Of a stretch of DNA of 64,000 bases, positions 1-8,680 are shown piece by piece. A program made the position numbers and the translations under genes. Position 1 is the stretch's first letter. Every line of letters begins with the position of its first letter. The notes under the pieces were generated by a model, which saw only the letters and a program-made list of their open reading frames with translations, ran no database searches and was not told where the DNA came from. Source of the DNA: Barnesiella sp. WM24 (GTDB taxonomy: Bacteria > Bacteroidota > Bacteroidia > Bacteroidales > Muribaculaceae); contig NZ_SPPC01000002.1 in NCBI RefSeq assembly GCF_004570975.1, positions 248,001-312,000 on the forward strand, read 5' to 3'.

Positions 1-1029
1 TCCTTCCCACAGGAGGAAGCACATAGGGAGCTGTCCCTTGAACACGTCGGCAGTGCGGCGCAGCGATTCGAGCGAGAAAGTCTGTAACACCACCTTACCG
101 TTGGCGTTTCCTACATTCACCTTGCCGTCCTTATAGTTGGGCACCCCGTCACACGGTTGAGTGATTACATTCCATCCGAGACGGTCAAGCTCGTCATATA
201 CACGCTGCTCGAAGTCGCCGGGGTTAAGCCATGACTCCTTGAACTCGATGTATATACCGGGGCGGTTGCCTGTATCCTCGGGGTCGGCCTCATATTCCAG
301 CGTATATGTGAGGCAGTCACGCGCATTCTCCGGATCCCATGTGCCGGTCACGGAATATATGCGCTCGCCGTCGGCATTACGCTTCAGAATCTTGCCCTCG
401 GCAAAAGCGATCTGGTCGCTGAGCGCCGACACATACTGATGCTGTCCCATAGGATTATCGGGCGACTTGGGCGCGAAATTGTTGCGCGCCTGCTCAAGGC
501 TTGACTCGTTAAACCAGCTTCCCGCGTCAAGCGCAAGCAGCTCTTCATACATGTAAGACATCGCGTAGTAAGGACGGAACGAAGCCACGTCAGCCTTATA
601 CCATTCCTCAGCCTGCTCGGCTGTGGCGCCATGAGCCATATAGAACGCCTTACGGGTCTGAGGCACATATTCGCCATACACATTTTCTATATTGGTTGTG
701 CGACACAGATTTTCATCATGATTGGCAAGAATCACGCCGTCTTTGGTACACTGGAGGTCAGATTCAAGGTAGTCGGCGCCCATCTCACGCGCCCACCGCC
801 ATGCAGCCTCAGTCTCTTCCGGACCCCAGAATGTGGAGCCACGGTGAGCCATCACGGCATATTGCGGCACATAGTCACGCACCTTTGCCATCTCCGGGGA
901 GATTGTGTTAACGCTGACGCGGGTTGCATCCACGTTTACATTGGTAAAGTCTTGTTCTTCCTGGCATGAGCTCAGGGCAAGCAGGGTGACAACAGAGACA
1001 CATCCCACTTTAATAAAACATTTACTCAT
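1..1029 (-). CDS. Glycerophosphodiester phosphodiesterase lipoprotein, partial
   Basis: The gene runs off the left edge, so only the first 343 codons are visible. It begins with a lipoprotein signal whose lipobox LALSSC places the modified Cys at residue 22. The GDPD catalytic signature follows: His62-Arg63-Gly, a PEET stretch, Glu89 and Asp91 in the GADYLESD motif, and His104 in the NHDENLCRTT segment. The family hydrolyses glycerophosphodiesters from phospholipids to glycerol-3-phosphate and an alcohol. The lipoprotein signal suggests an outer-membrane or periplasmic location. It starts 38 bp downstream of glpT and is probably cotranscribed with it, so product and transporter would be made together. 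The role is confident; the exact substrate is not visible. Confidence 0.9.
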   Translation of the reverse strand, partial: MSKCFIKVGCVSVVTLLALSSCQEEQDFTNVNVDATRVSVNTISPEMAKVRDYVPQYAVMAHRGSTFWGPEETEAAWRWAREMGADYLESDLQCTKDGVILANHDENLCRTTNIENVYGEYVPQTRKAFYMAHGATAEQAEEWYKADVASFRPYYAMSYMYEELLALDAGSWFNESSLEQARNNFAPKSPDNPMGQHQYVSALSDQIAFAEGKILKRNADGERIYSVTGTWDPENARDCLTYTLEYEADPEDTGNRPGIYIEFKESWLNPGDFEQRVYDELDRLGWNVITQPCDGVPNYKDGKVNVGNANGKVVLQTFSLESLRRTADVFKGQLPMCFLLWEG

Positions 1030-1067
1030 AGATTTAAAAAATTGGTTGTTAGGTAACTGAATAATTA

Positions 1068-2456
1068 TTATTTCTTTTCCACAAGATACTGCTCTTCCTT
1101 GTAAGTGAGCCCCATAAACACCATTGAAAGCAGGCACGCACCAATAAGCATGATGAAAGTCCAGTTCCAGCCGGCGGTCTGGGCGACGTAGCCCACCACT
1201 ATGTTGGCAAGAATCGCCGTGCCGAAGAAGTAGCCGAAAAATCCGGTGAGACCTGCAGCGGTGCCGGCTGCATTTTTGGGTGCGAGGTCAAGAGCCTGCA
1301 CGCCAACAAGCATCACCGGTCCATAGATGAAGAAGCCTATAGCTACAAGAGAAGCCGTAACTATAAAGTAATTGTCGGAGAAAGTCCAATAGAGGAACAC
1401 AAACAGAGCCACAAACGCCATGAAGATAATCGTAGGCAACGCGCGACGCCCCTTGAACACCTTGTCGCTCATCCATCCACACACAAGGGTTCCCGGAATG
1501 GCGGCAAACTCATAGGCGAAGTAAGCCCAGCCCGCCTGCTTGATGTCATAGCCCTGTGCCTCCTTCAGATAGGTAGGCGCCCAGTCAAGACAGCCATAGC
1601 GAACCATGTAGATAAACGCGTTGGCAATGGCGATGTACCACAACAGCTTGTTGTTCAGGACATATTTGAAAAATATCTCTTTTGCGGTAAGCACCTGTTC
1701 CTGCTTCTCGCTATAATTTTTAGGATAGTCGTTGCGCCACTTTTCCACCGACGGCAACCCGCATGACTGAGGGGTGTCACGAATGAGGCAGTAGGCAAGA
1801 ATCGCGATGAACACAGCGACAGCAGCAGGGAAGGCATAAGTACCGATGAGGAAGTAATATTCCTTGTTGGAACCATAGAACCAGTGACCGAACCATATCG
1901 CGCCATATACAGCCATAGGGCCTACAAGGGCTCCGCCTACATTGTGGGCGCAATTCCATATCGACATCTTGGTGCCACGCTCCTTGACCGAAAACCAATG
2001 GGTCATCACGCGTCCACACGGAGGCCATCCCATTCCGTTAAACCACCCGACAAGGAAGTTTAATATAGCCATTACCGCTATGGCGAGTGACTTGTGTTCC
2101 GGGCCGAAAGCCACAACAGGGACAATCATGAACGCCATGGAGACAGCGGCGAGCACAAGCCCGAGCGGCAGGAATATCCTTGCATTACTTCTGTCACTCA
2201 CGCTGCCCATAAGGAACTTGGATAGCGCGTAAGCGATTGCGTTCATTGAAAGAACGATACTGAGTTCACCTGTCTCGTAGCCGAAATTGCCCAGTTCGGG
2301 CATTGCCATCGAGAAGTTTTTGCGCACGATATAGAAGCCGGCATAACCGATAAAAATACCGATAAACACCTGCCATCTTAATCTTTTGTAACGCGCATCT
2401 GCCTTTGAGCCTGTCTCTTCAGGCTTATAGGCGGGCGGAGCTAAAAATTTCCACAT
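1068..2456 (-). CDS. glpT: Glycerol-3-phosphate transporter GlpT (MFS, organophosphate:Pi antiporter)
   Basis: A 462-residue polytopic protein of the usual GlpT length. The N-terminal YKRLRWQVFIGIFIGYAG segment and the following VRKNFSMAMPEL closely match E. coli GlpT. The two phosphate-binding arginines of the family are present: Arg45 and Arg286, the latter in VRYGCLDWAPTYLKEA and equivalent to E. coli Arg269. The protein should exchange external glycerol-3-phosphate for internal phosphate across the inner membrane. It lies just upstream of the glycerophosphodiesterase and a few kilobases from glpABC, which fits a G3P uptake and oxidation pathway. No clear Bacteroidetes -7 box was found in the 188 bp upstream; the nearest is a TAACTTTT around 2559-2566. 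UhpT-type specificity is less likely given the neighbours. Confidence 0.93.
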   Translation of the reverse strand: MWKFLAPPAYKPEETGSKADARYKRLRWQVFIGIFIGYAGFYIVRKNFSMAMPELGNFGYETGELSIVLSMNAIAYALSKFLMGSVSDRSNARIFLPLGLVLAAVSMAFMIVPVVAFGPEHKSLAIAVMAILNFLVGWFNGMGWPPCGRVMTHWFSVKERGTKMSIWNCAHNVGGALVGPMAVYGAIWFGHWFYGSNKEYYFLIGTYAFPAAVAVFIAILAYCLIRDTPQSCGLPSVEKWRNDYPKNYSEKQEQVLTAKEIFFKYVLNNKLLWYIAIANAFIYMVRYGCLDWAPTYLKEAQGYDIKQAGWAYFAYEFAAIPGTLVCGWMSDKVFKGRRALPTIIFMAFVALFVFLYWTFSDNYFIVTASLVAIGFFIYGPVMLVGVQALDLAPKNAAGTAAGLTGFFGYFFGTAILANIVVGYVAQTAGWNWTFIMLIGACLLSMVFMGLTYKEEQYLVEKK

Positions 2457-2644
2457 TGATTATCTGATATTAGTTAGATGATGTTTCTGATTTCTTGCTT
2501 TTAGGCTTAGATAACATTCTAACAAAATGCCACAGTTTTTGTTCGTTTTTAGGTTAACAAAAGTTATCATGATAAACTTTTTCCACAATCCGCCTCGTAA
2601 TATCCTATAACCGGATAGCCCGCAAGGGGTCTGCAACCGACTCG

Positions 2645-3565
2645 CTAAAGCCACTTGACGTGACGCAGCCAATACCAGATAAGACACGCAAAGAAAAACG
2701 AAAAAACTATTATGAACACGAAGGCATGGGCGGAAGAGCTGAACCATACATCGACATTCATCCCGTAAAAGCTCGCGATAAGTGTAGGAATCATCAGTAT
2801 GATGGATATACTCGTCATCTTCTTCATTATGTCATTGACGTTATTGGAAATCACAGAAGCGAAGGTGTCCATGCTATTGCTCAGAATAGCCATGTAGACA
2901 TTGACCGTATTGGTTGCCTGCCCGAGCTCAATCTCGACATCCTCCAGCAGCTCGGCGTCACAATCATCGGAAAACACTTTGTCAAGGCGTCCGGTGAGCA
3001 TGCTGTTGCCCTGAAGCGAAGTATTGAAATAGACCAGCGCTTTCTGTAACTTCATGAGGCTTAACAACACCTCGTTGCGCACACTTTTCTCAAGCTGCCT
3101 TGTGAAATCTGACACCGTGTCGTTAATCTCTTTCAGATATTGCAGAAACCAGTAGGTCGAAGAATAAACCAGCCGCAAAACAAAATCGGGCTGATTGTCA
3201 ATATTTATGTGGCGCCGCTTACTGTGACTGATAAAGTCGGGTATCATCTCCGTCACTGTATGGCACACGGTAATTATCATGTCGTCCTTGGTCATCACCC
3301 CGAGAGGCACCGTTGTGTATCTCATAGGGTCGTCGGTAAAATGGTGAGGTATACGCAATATAGTCAGCAGCCATCCGTCTTCATGCTCAAAGCGCGGACG
3401 CTCGTCGACATCGGCAACATTTTCCATAAATGACTCGGGGACATGCAGACTCCGGAGAAATCGGCAGTCATCCTCTGTCGGACACTCCACATTTATCCAA
3501 TAATGCGGCGCCCATTCATCCCGCTCGACAAGTCCCTCATTTTCACATGAATAAAATTTCACCAT
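2645..3565 (-). CDS. corA: CorA family divalent-metal transporter
   Basis: A 306-residue protein with a long cytoplasmic N-terminal part rich in helices. Two C-terminal membrane segments follow, the first ending in the diagnostic YGMN motif (residues 267-270) and the second at about 280-300, with a basic C-terminus. This is the CorA fold, which forms a pentameric Mg2+ (or Co2+/Ni2+) channel in the inner membrane. The family-typical loop after GMN is shortened to VDVWFSSS. The gene stands alone between glpT and a divergent secreted protein gene, so no partner is suggested. CorA paralogues that export Zn2+ (ZntB type) share this layout, so the metal is not fixed by the sequence. Confidence 0.88.
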   Translation of the reverse strand: MVKFYSCENEGLVERDEWAPHYWINVECPTEDDCRFLRSLHVPESFMENVADVDERPRFEHEDGWLLTILRIPHHFTDDPMRYTTVPLGVMTKDDMIITVCHTVTEMIPDFISHSKRRHINIDNQPDFVLRLVYSSTYWFLQYLKEINDTVSDFTRQLEKSVRNEVLLSLMKLQKALVYFNTSLQGNSMLTGRLDKVFSDDCDAELLEDVEIELGQATNTVNVYMAILSNSMDTFASVISNNVNDIMKKMTSISIILMIPTLIASFYGMNVDVWFSSSAHAFVFIIVFSFFFACLIWYWLRHVKWL

Positions 3566-3632
3566 AATCTACTGTACGTGAGATAAAGCAATTATGTCCA
3601 CTCATTATAATAACACATCATCCCTGCAATCG

Positions 3633-3664
3633 TTTGCTACGGATTCCTTTTTTTCGTAACTTTG
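3633..3664 (+). promoter_or_regulatory. Bacteroidetes-type promoter of the secreted protein gene
   Basis: TTTG at 3633-3636 and TAACTTTG at 3657-3664 are separated by 20 nt, matching the -33/-7 consensus of the Bacteroidetes primary sigma factor. An ATG at 3662 overlaps the -7 box and cannot be the start, so the ATG at 3698 is preferred. Confidence 0.75.
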
Positions 3665-3697
3665 TGGCTGAAAAATCTTAACCCCAAACCAATCTAT

Positions 3698-6064
3698 ATG
3701 AAACAAATTTTACTTTCAGGGATGCTGGCGTGCAGCGCAATCTGCATGAATGCTGCATCGCCGACCGTAGACTTGCAAATGGAAAAGGCGACCGACAACC
3801 TCAAGGTCACCACCATCAAGAACTCCACCTCCAAAAATGTGACCCGTATTGCCAAAGGCGTGACTCTCAGCACAGCCAACGGCATCAAAAAGCTCAACAC
3901 TATCAACTCTCTCAACAATAAAGTGCAGGGCAAACGTCTTGTAGGGGGGGTAAACGCTTCTGCTCCAGAAGGATACGTGTTATTTGAAAGTTTTGAAGAC
4001 TGGGATGGCTCCGACTACAACTGGACGCCCGACGGATGGACAGTCGACATGAAAGGCGATGTAGAGCGCAAGGAAAGCTGGACCCCGTCAATTTACAATC
4101 CTGCTCTTCCTATTCCCGGACCTTCTGACGGAAACAATTATTTCGGAATCAATTTTTCAACAGGCAATCAGGACGAATGGCTTATATCTCCTGAAGTTGA
4201 AGTCAAAGAAAGTTTCATTCTCTCCTACTGGCTTTACCTTGATCCGGTATTCCTGTTCAAACTTGACAATGTGGACTGGGATAGCTATGAATTTACAAGC
4301 GAACCCGAAGTCGCAGCAACGCTTCAGATATGGGCACAGCCCGCAGGTGAGGAATGGGTGATGCTGCATGACTATGCCGATGATTACAAAGGAATGTCTC
4401 TTCTTGACCTCTTTGAGCTCACTCCTATAGCTTTGGAGAAAAAGAGCATCTCGCTTGAAAGCCTTGCCGGCAAAAATGCCAAATTCGCATTCCGCTACGT
4501 GGGTACCGACGGCAACACAATGTTTATCGATGCCATAGGAGTAGGATACCCCGAGCTAAGCGACATTTCTTACATGGAGCCTTTCTCTACGCTCTACTGG
4601 GGATTTGACAGGAGCGCAGGCATGACAGGCTTGCTTGCCGACATAGCCATGCACCCGGTATATGAACCCCTTACCTGGAACAACATGACCTATATCGAGG
4701 GCGCTGAATATACCTGGACCTACTGTGACCCTGAGACAGCTGAATTTGTTACTGACAGCGAAAATCCTGATGCACTGACAGTAACCTATGTGCCCGACTA
4801 TTCAAGCGAGGCTACAATGGTAAACAATTTCTTCTATCCTCCCACACTTACAGCGACAGCACCCAACTCCACTCCCGGCAGCTACACAGCGCCCTACGCA
4901 TATTTCCAGGCAGGAGGAAAGGCAGAGCGCACGCTTAACGACGGAACTTTATTTGAAGCCTCACTGCTGCCATTCGCCTACAACAACCTTGGATTGACAT
5001 TCGTTACTTGTGACGACAAAACCATAGGCGACCCGGTGATTCCGGTATTCGGATATAACAAACACACCGACCAATACTGGCTGAACTATTCGCTCAACGG
5101 AGAAGATCCTAAGGAAGGTGATTATTCACGACTTGAAGGTATTGCCAACCTGTTCTGGGCTTCAGAGGCTCCGCTCGTGGTCAACGGCATCACCGCTTAC
5201 GGCTGGGGACATGTAAAGCCTGACGCAGAATTTACCGCTGTCATTTACGGACTCAACAGCGAGATGAGCACCAATTTCGAGACAATGACGGAGATAGCGT
5301 CAACAACCCTCAAGGGTTCTGAATTCCTGGTTCAGTATCCTGACGCTAACGGATATATGTGCATGCCATTTGATTTTGATGAGCCTGTCGTTATCAGAAA
5401 GACAGAGGAACATCCCGCCTACTTTATCATGCTCAAGGGATTCAACTCCGACAAGGTAAATTATTTCGCGCCTCTTCAGTCGTCGATTGACGATCCCAAT
5501 TATATGTGTCTCGGATATATCCTGAATCATATTGACCTGAGCAATCACGTTGACCGCCCAGAATATTACAACATAAAACCGATGGTTTATAAACAGGATG
5601 GTGAATATGTTGACCTGTACGCAGCGTTTGCCATCGGTCTTGAGGCGGAATATCCCTGGCTCACTACCGACGTGACAGAAGTCGAGATACCCTCCAACGG
5701 CGCTCCCGTAGAAGTGAAGCTTGGAAGCTACTTTGACGGCAGCAAGCTTACCGTAGAGACTCCTGCTGGCGTTGAAGGGTCAGTTGCCGGAAGATATGAC
5801 AAGTGTGTGCTTACACTGCGCCACAACGATGCCGAAGTTATTGCAGAGGGCAACGTCGTAGTTAAAGGCCCCGGTGTCGAAGTATCGATTCCCGTCAAGG
5901 AAGTCGCAGCAGGCATCAATGACATTTTCACTGACGGAAACTCAAAGGAAGCGACCGGCATATATGACCTCAACGGTCGCCGCGTGAATGTAGAAGAAGC
6001 CAAAGCAGGCATCTATGTAATCAAGTATTCCGACGGTACAGCCGGAAAGACTGTCCTGAAATAA
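3698..6064 (+). CDS. Secreted choice-of-anchor J-like protein with C-terminal sorting-type domain
   Basis: 788 residues from the ATG at 3698, chosen because an in-frame ATG 36 nt upstream lies inside the promoter. It opens with a Sec signal peptide (MKQILLSGMLACSAICMNAA). Residues from about 90 carry a sequence like the choice-of-anchor J beta-sandwich (VLFESFEDWDG, then DGWTVDM, WLISPEVEV and an IDAIGVGYPE end). A long central region is not recognised. The C-terminus is a compact domain with IYDLNGRRVNVEEAKAG and GIYVIKYSDG, resembling the type-A sorting or anchoring domains of secreted Bacteroidetes proteins. It has its own promoter and a strong terminator. The function is unknown; an extracellular or surface adhesive or binding role is only a guess. 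Confidence 0.8.
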   Translation: MKQILLSGMLACSAICMNAASPTVDLQMEKATDNLKVTTIKNSTSKNVTRIAKGVTLSTANGIKKLNTINSLNNKVQGKRLVGGVNASAPEGYVLFESFEDWDGSDYNWTPDGWTVDMKGDVERKESWTPSIYNPALPIPGPSDGNNYFGINFSTGNQDEWLISPEVEVKESFILSYWLYLDPVFLFKLDNVDWDSYEFTSEPEVAATLQIWAQPAGEEWVMLHDYADDYKGMSLLDLFELTPIALEKKSISLESLAGKNAKFAFRYVGTDGNTMFIDAIGVGYPELSDISYMEPFSTLYWGFDRSAGMTGLLADIAMHPVYEPLTWNNMTYIEGAEYTWTYCDPETAEFVTDSENPDALTVTYVPDYSSEATMVNNFFYPPTLTATAPNSTPGSYTAPYAYFQAGGKAERTLNDGTLFEASLLPFAYNNLGLTFVTCDDKTIGDPVIPVFGYNKHTDQYWLNYSLNGEDPKEGDYSRLEGIANLFWASEAPLVVNGITAYGWGHVKPDAEFTAVIYGLNSEMSTNFETMTEIASTTLKGSEFLVQYPDANGYMCMPFDFDEPVVIRKTEEHPAYFIMLKGFNSDKVNYFAPLQSSIDDPNYMCLGYILNHIDLSNHVDRPEYYNIKPMVYKQDGEYVDLYAAFAIGLEAEYPWLTTDVTEVEIPSNGAPVEVKLGSYFDGSKLTVETPAGVEGSVAGRYDKCVLTLRHNDAEVIAEGNVVVKGPGVEVSIPVKEVAAGINDIFTDGNSKEATGIYDLNGRRVNVEEAKAGIYVIKYSDGTAGKTVLK

Positions 6065-6090
6065 TCATCCCCCTGAGGACTTAATACTGA

Positions 6091-6132
6091 TACGCCCCGA
6101 GCCTGATAACACAGACTCGGGGCGTACTTTTC
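6091..6132 (+). terminator. Rho-independent terminator of the secreted protein gene
   Basis: A perfect 11-bp GC-rich stem (6091-6101 with 6116-6126, arm TACGCCCCGAG) with a 14-nt loop is followed by CTTTTCTTTC. It lies 27 bp after the stop codon. In the other direction no T-run follows, so it probably does not terminate glpC. Confidence 0.85.
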
Positions 6133-6147
6133 TTTCATGCGGCAGGG

Positions 6148-7404
6148 TCAGACAACGACTTTGTTAACCGCCTTTGTCTTTTCAATGTCAATAGCCTCGG
6201 CAAGAATCGACACGGGGTTTGCCACAGGCATGCCCGTGGACATCTCAATCTGCCACTTGCATGTCTCGCAGTCAGTAGCCACAAGGTCGACATGGCTGTT
6301 GAGTATCTGGTCAAACAGCGCCTTTCCTATGCCCTGGGAATACTCGTAATTTTCCTTCTTGAATCCATAGGTGCCCGCGATGCCGCAACACTGCGAGTCG
6401 AGTTGCACGAAATCAAGACCGGGTATCATCTTGAGCAGCGACGTCGAGTAAATCGACCATCCGAGCTTCTCCATGTGACAGGGTGTGTGGTAAGCCACTC
6501 GCTTGTGAAATCCATCTTTAAACACCAGTTTCACCTGACCGCTGTCGATGAGGTTGTAAAGGAAGCGGGTGGCAAGCATTATGTCGTCGCGCACATCGAG
6601 ATTGTCAATGCCGAGTATGTGGAGATACTCGTCACGCATCGTGAACGTACAGGTCGAGCTGGTTGCGATTATCTGCATCTTGTCATCATGCACCGCCTTT
6701 CTTATCGACGCGAGGTTGATGTTGGCGTCACGCATGGCCTCGTCAATCAGTTTGTTGGCAATCTTGGCGACGCCACAGCACTTTTCCTTCTCAAGCAGCT
6801 GCACTCCATAGCCAACAGCGTTCATCAGCGTGACAAGGTCCTTGCCAAGCTGCGGATAGTTGTACTGCACGTAACATCCGTGGAAATATACAGCCTGGCG
6901 CGGATAAGCCGCCTGCGAAGAAGCGGCATGTTTCTTGTACCATGACGTAAAGGTCTGGTGGGCATAAGTGGGAAATGTGCGCCCGTCATCAATCTTCAAC
7001 ACCGAATCCATTATTTTCTTCACCGGCTTCAGGCGCAGAATCCCGTTGACAATCGGGGCAAAAGGAGTAGCCATTGTCCCCATGAAATCAGTGCTCGCGA
7101 GCATGCGGTCACGCAATGTAGGAGAGTGTTTGCTGTATTTTATGCGCGCCGACTGGATAATGTCGCCAATCTTGACATTTGACGGACACGCAACCTCACA
7201 TCTCTTGCAATTCAGGCAATATTTCAGCGCCTCGTCATAGAAAAACGGCTTTTTAAGACGATAGCGCTCACCGTCGGGACCTGCCTGCTTCGGTCCCGGA
7301 TAATCGGGATTCACGGCAGTCACCGGGCAATATACCGTACATATCGTACACTTGATACACTCCTCGAAGTTATTTTTGCTGACAGTATTTTCTTGATATT
7401 CCAT
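6148..7404 (-). CDS. glpC: Anaerobic glycerol-3-phosphate dehydrogenase subunit C
   Basis: A 418-residue iron-sulfur subunit. Two ferredoxin-type [4Fe-4S] motifs lie near the N-terminus (Cys16, 19, 22, 26 and Cys63, 66, 69, 73). Two CCG domains follow, marked by CCGVAKIAN and CCGIAGTYG. This is the layout of GlpC, which anchors the GlpAB catalytic dimer to the membrane and passes electrons to menaquinone. It is the last gene of glpABC and starts 14 bp after glpB. Related CCG proteins (LutA, glycolate oxidase GlcF) share the architecture, but the glpA and glpB neighbours settle the assignment. Confidence 0.93.
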   Translation of the reverse strand: MEYQENTVSKNNFEECIKCTICTVYCPVTAVNPDYPGPKQAGPDGERYRLKKPFFYDEALKYCLNCKRCEVACPSNVKIGDIIQSARIKYSKHSPTLRDRMLASTDFMGTMATPFAPIVNGILRLKPVKKIMDSVLKIDDGRTFPTYAHQTFTSWYKKHAASSQAAYPRQAVYFHGCYVQYNYPQLGKDLVTLMNAVGYGVQLLEKEKCCGVAKIANKLIDEAMRDANINLASIRKAVHDDKMQIIATSSTCTFTMRDEYLHILGIDNLDVRDDIMLATRFLYNLIDSGQVKLVFKDGFHKRVAYHTPCHMEKLGWSIYSTSLLKMIPGLDFVQLDSQCCGIAGTYGFKKENYEYSQGIGKALFDQILNSHVDLVATDCETCKWQIEMSTGMPVANPVSILAEAIDIEKTKAVNKVVV

Positions 7405-7418
7405 AGTGCCCTCCTCTC

Positions 7419-8672
7419 TTACTTTAATTCATTGATAATATCGGAAGCCACCTTCAGCGCCGTCAATATGGCGACACCTCCGCCCGACTCTTCCTTCAGG
7501 GCGTCATGACCTCCTGCGACAGCTCCGATAGCCTGCATATTGTCAATTCTGCTACCGTCTTTGTAGACATGAAACGACTCATCGGTAACAACGCCAAATT
7601 TCATGTACTGCTGGTCTTTGTACAGGTCGACGTCACACCACTCCACTCTCGGACCGCTGACATTCACGTCAAGATTGAATATCGGTTCAAACACCTTGTT
7701 GGGTGTCGCTTCAAGTCCATGACTGAAAAAGCTTCCTGTAGCGAGCACAAAGCGGTCGGCCTCAAGCGTCATGTCGCCAAGATTGACAGTGCTTATTTCT
7801 TTAAGACGTCCGCCGTCGAAATTGCCTGAGCAAACGGTGTCGCCGATAAGGTAAGCGCCGCCGAGATGCTGGAAATGATTGCGCAGCCTCATCTGGGCAC
7901 GCATGCCGCACAGCGACATAGGCATCGTGGACACGTAATACAGCGGACACACAACCTGCTCCTTCAACAGCCTTACAGGCTCCTCGTCAAACAAACCTAT
8001 GATTGCCGGCATCAGCACAGTGTCGGCATGGGTCTCCGCAACGATACGGTTTACCTCAGCGGCAAAGCGCCTGATTACATCACCTGTGATGAATCGCGCG
8101 ATATTGGTGGCTCTCATCTCTGTAGAGCTTTTGCGCAAAGTTTCAAGCTCGGGAACTGTAAAATCCCTTGCCTCACATTGTAATCCGGCAAGATTCAGCC
8201 CTCTCGCTATAAAGTCAGGATAAAAATCAAGAAATCCGGTGATATTTATTATCGCCACCTTACCCCACGGCAGACTGTCGGGACGGCTGACCGACGCATA
8301 ATCAAGCATCGAAAGCCACGCAGGCTTAAACATGCCTGTCGGGGTGAGGCGATAATGATTTTCATTGTCGGAGCCGACCAGCGTGATTCCCGCCTCGGCA
8401 AACAAAGGCTTGACCTCAGGAAGCAGCCGCTTGATTGTGTCCATGCCGAGCTTGGCATAAGGATGCCCTTCCGGAACCCGGGCGATTTCATCAAGCGGAT
8501 GCAACACATCCTTACCATCTTTACGTCCAAAGAGCGCTATCGCCCCGGAGTTGAAATGCAGCGCACTTTGTCCCGACGAGACAATTGCCACCTTTTTACC
8601 GGCTTTCAGGAGCTTGATACCACATACAAGCCCGCTAATACCACCTCCTATTATTATTGAGTCATATTTCAT
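7419..8672 (-). CDS. glpB: Anaerobic glycerol-3-phosphate dehydrogenase subunit B
   Basis: A 417-residue flavoprotein-like subunit. The N-terminal MKYDSIIIGGGISGLVCGIK is a Rossmann dinucleotide-binding motif, and a glycine-rich GAVAGGHDAL segment lies near the C-terminus. Length and pattern match GlpB, the second flavin (FMN) subunit of the quinone-linked enzyme that oxidises G3P to dihydroxyacetone phosphate during anaerobic growth. It sits 8 bp downstream of glpA and 14 bp upstream of glpC, so the three are one transcript. The surrounding complex makes the assignment firm even though the subunit is less conserved than GlpA. Confidence 0.92.
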   Translation of the reverse strand: MKYDSIIIGGGISGLVCGIKLLKAGKKVAIVSSGQSALHFNSGAIALFGRKDGKDVLHPLDEIARVPEGHPYAKLGMDTIKRLLPEVKPLFAEAGITLVGSDNENHYRLTPTGMFKPAWLSMLDYASVSRPDSLPWGKVAIINITGFLDFYPDFIARGLNLAGLQCEARDFTVPELETLRKSSTEMRATNIARFITGDVIRRFAAEVNRIVAETHADTVLMPAIIGLFDEEPVRLLKEQVVCPLYYVSTMPMSLCGMRAQMRLRNHFQHLGGAYLIGDTVCSGNFDGGRLKEISTVNLGDMTLEADRFVLATGSFFSHGLEATPNKVFEPIFNLDVNVSGPRVEWCDVDLYKDQQYMKFGVVTDESFHVYKDGSRIDNMQAIGAVAGGHDALKEESGGGVAILTALKVASDIINELK

Positions 8673-8680
8673 AACCGTAA

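Noticed and set aside
6292-6945. Plus-strand open frame opposite glpC
   Set aside because: It is antisense to conserved CCG-domain sequence, with no independent support.
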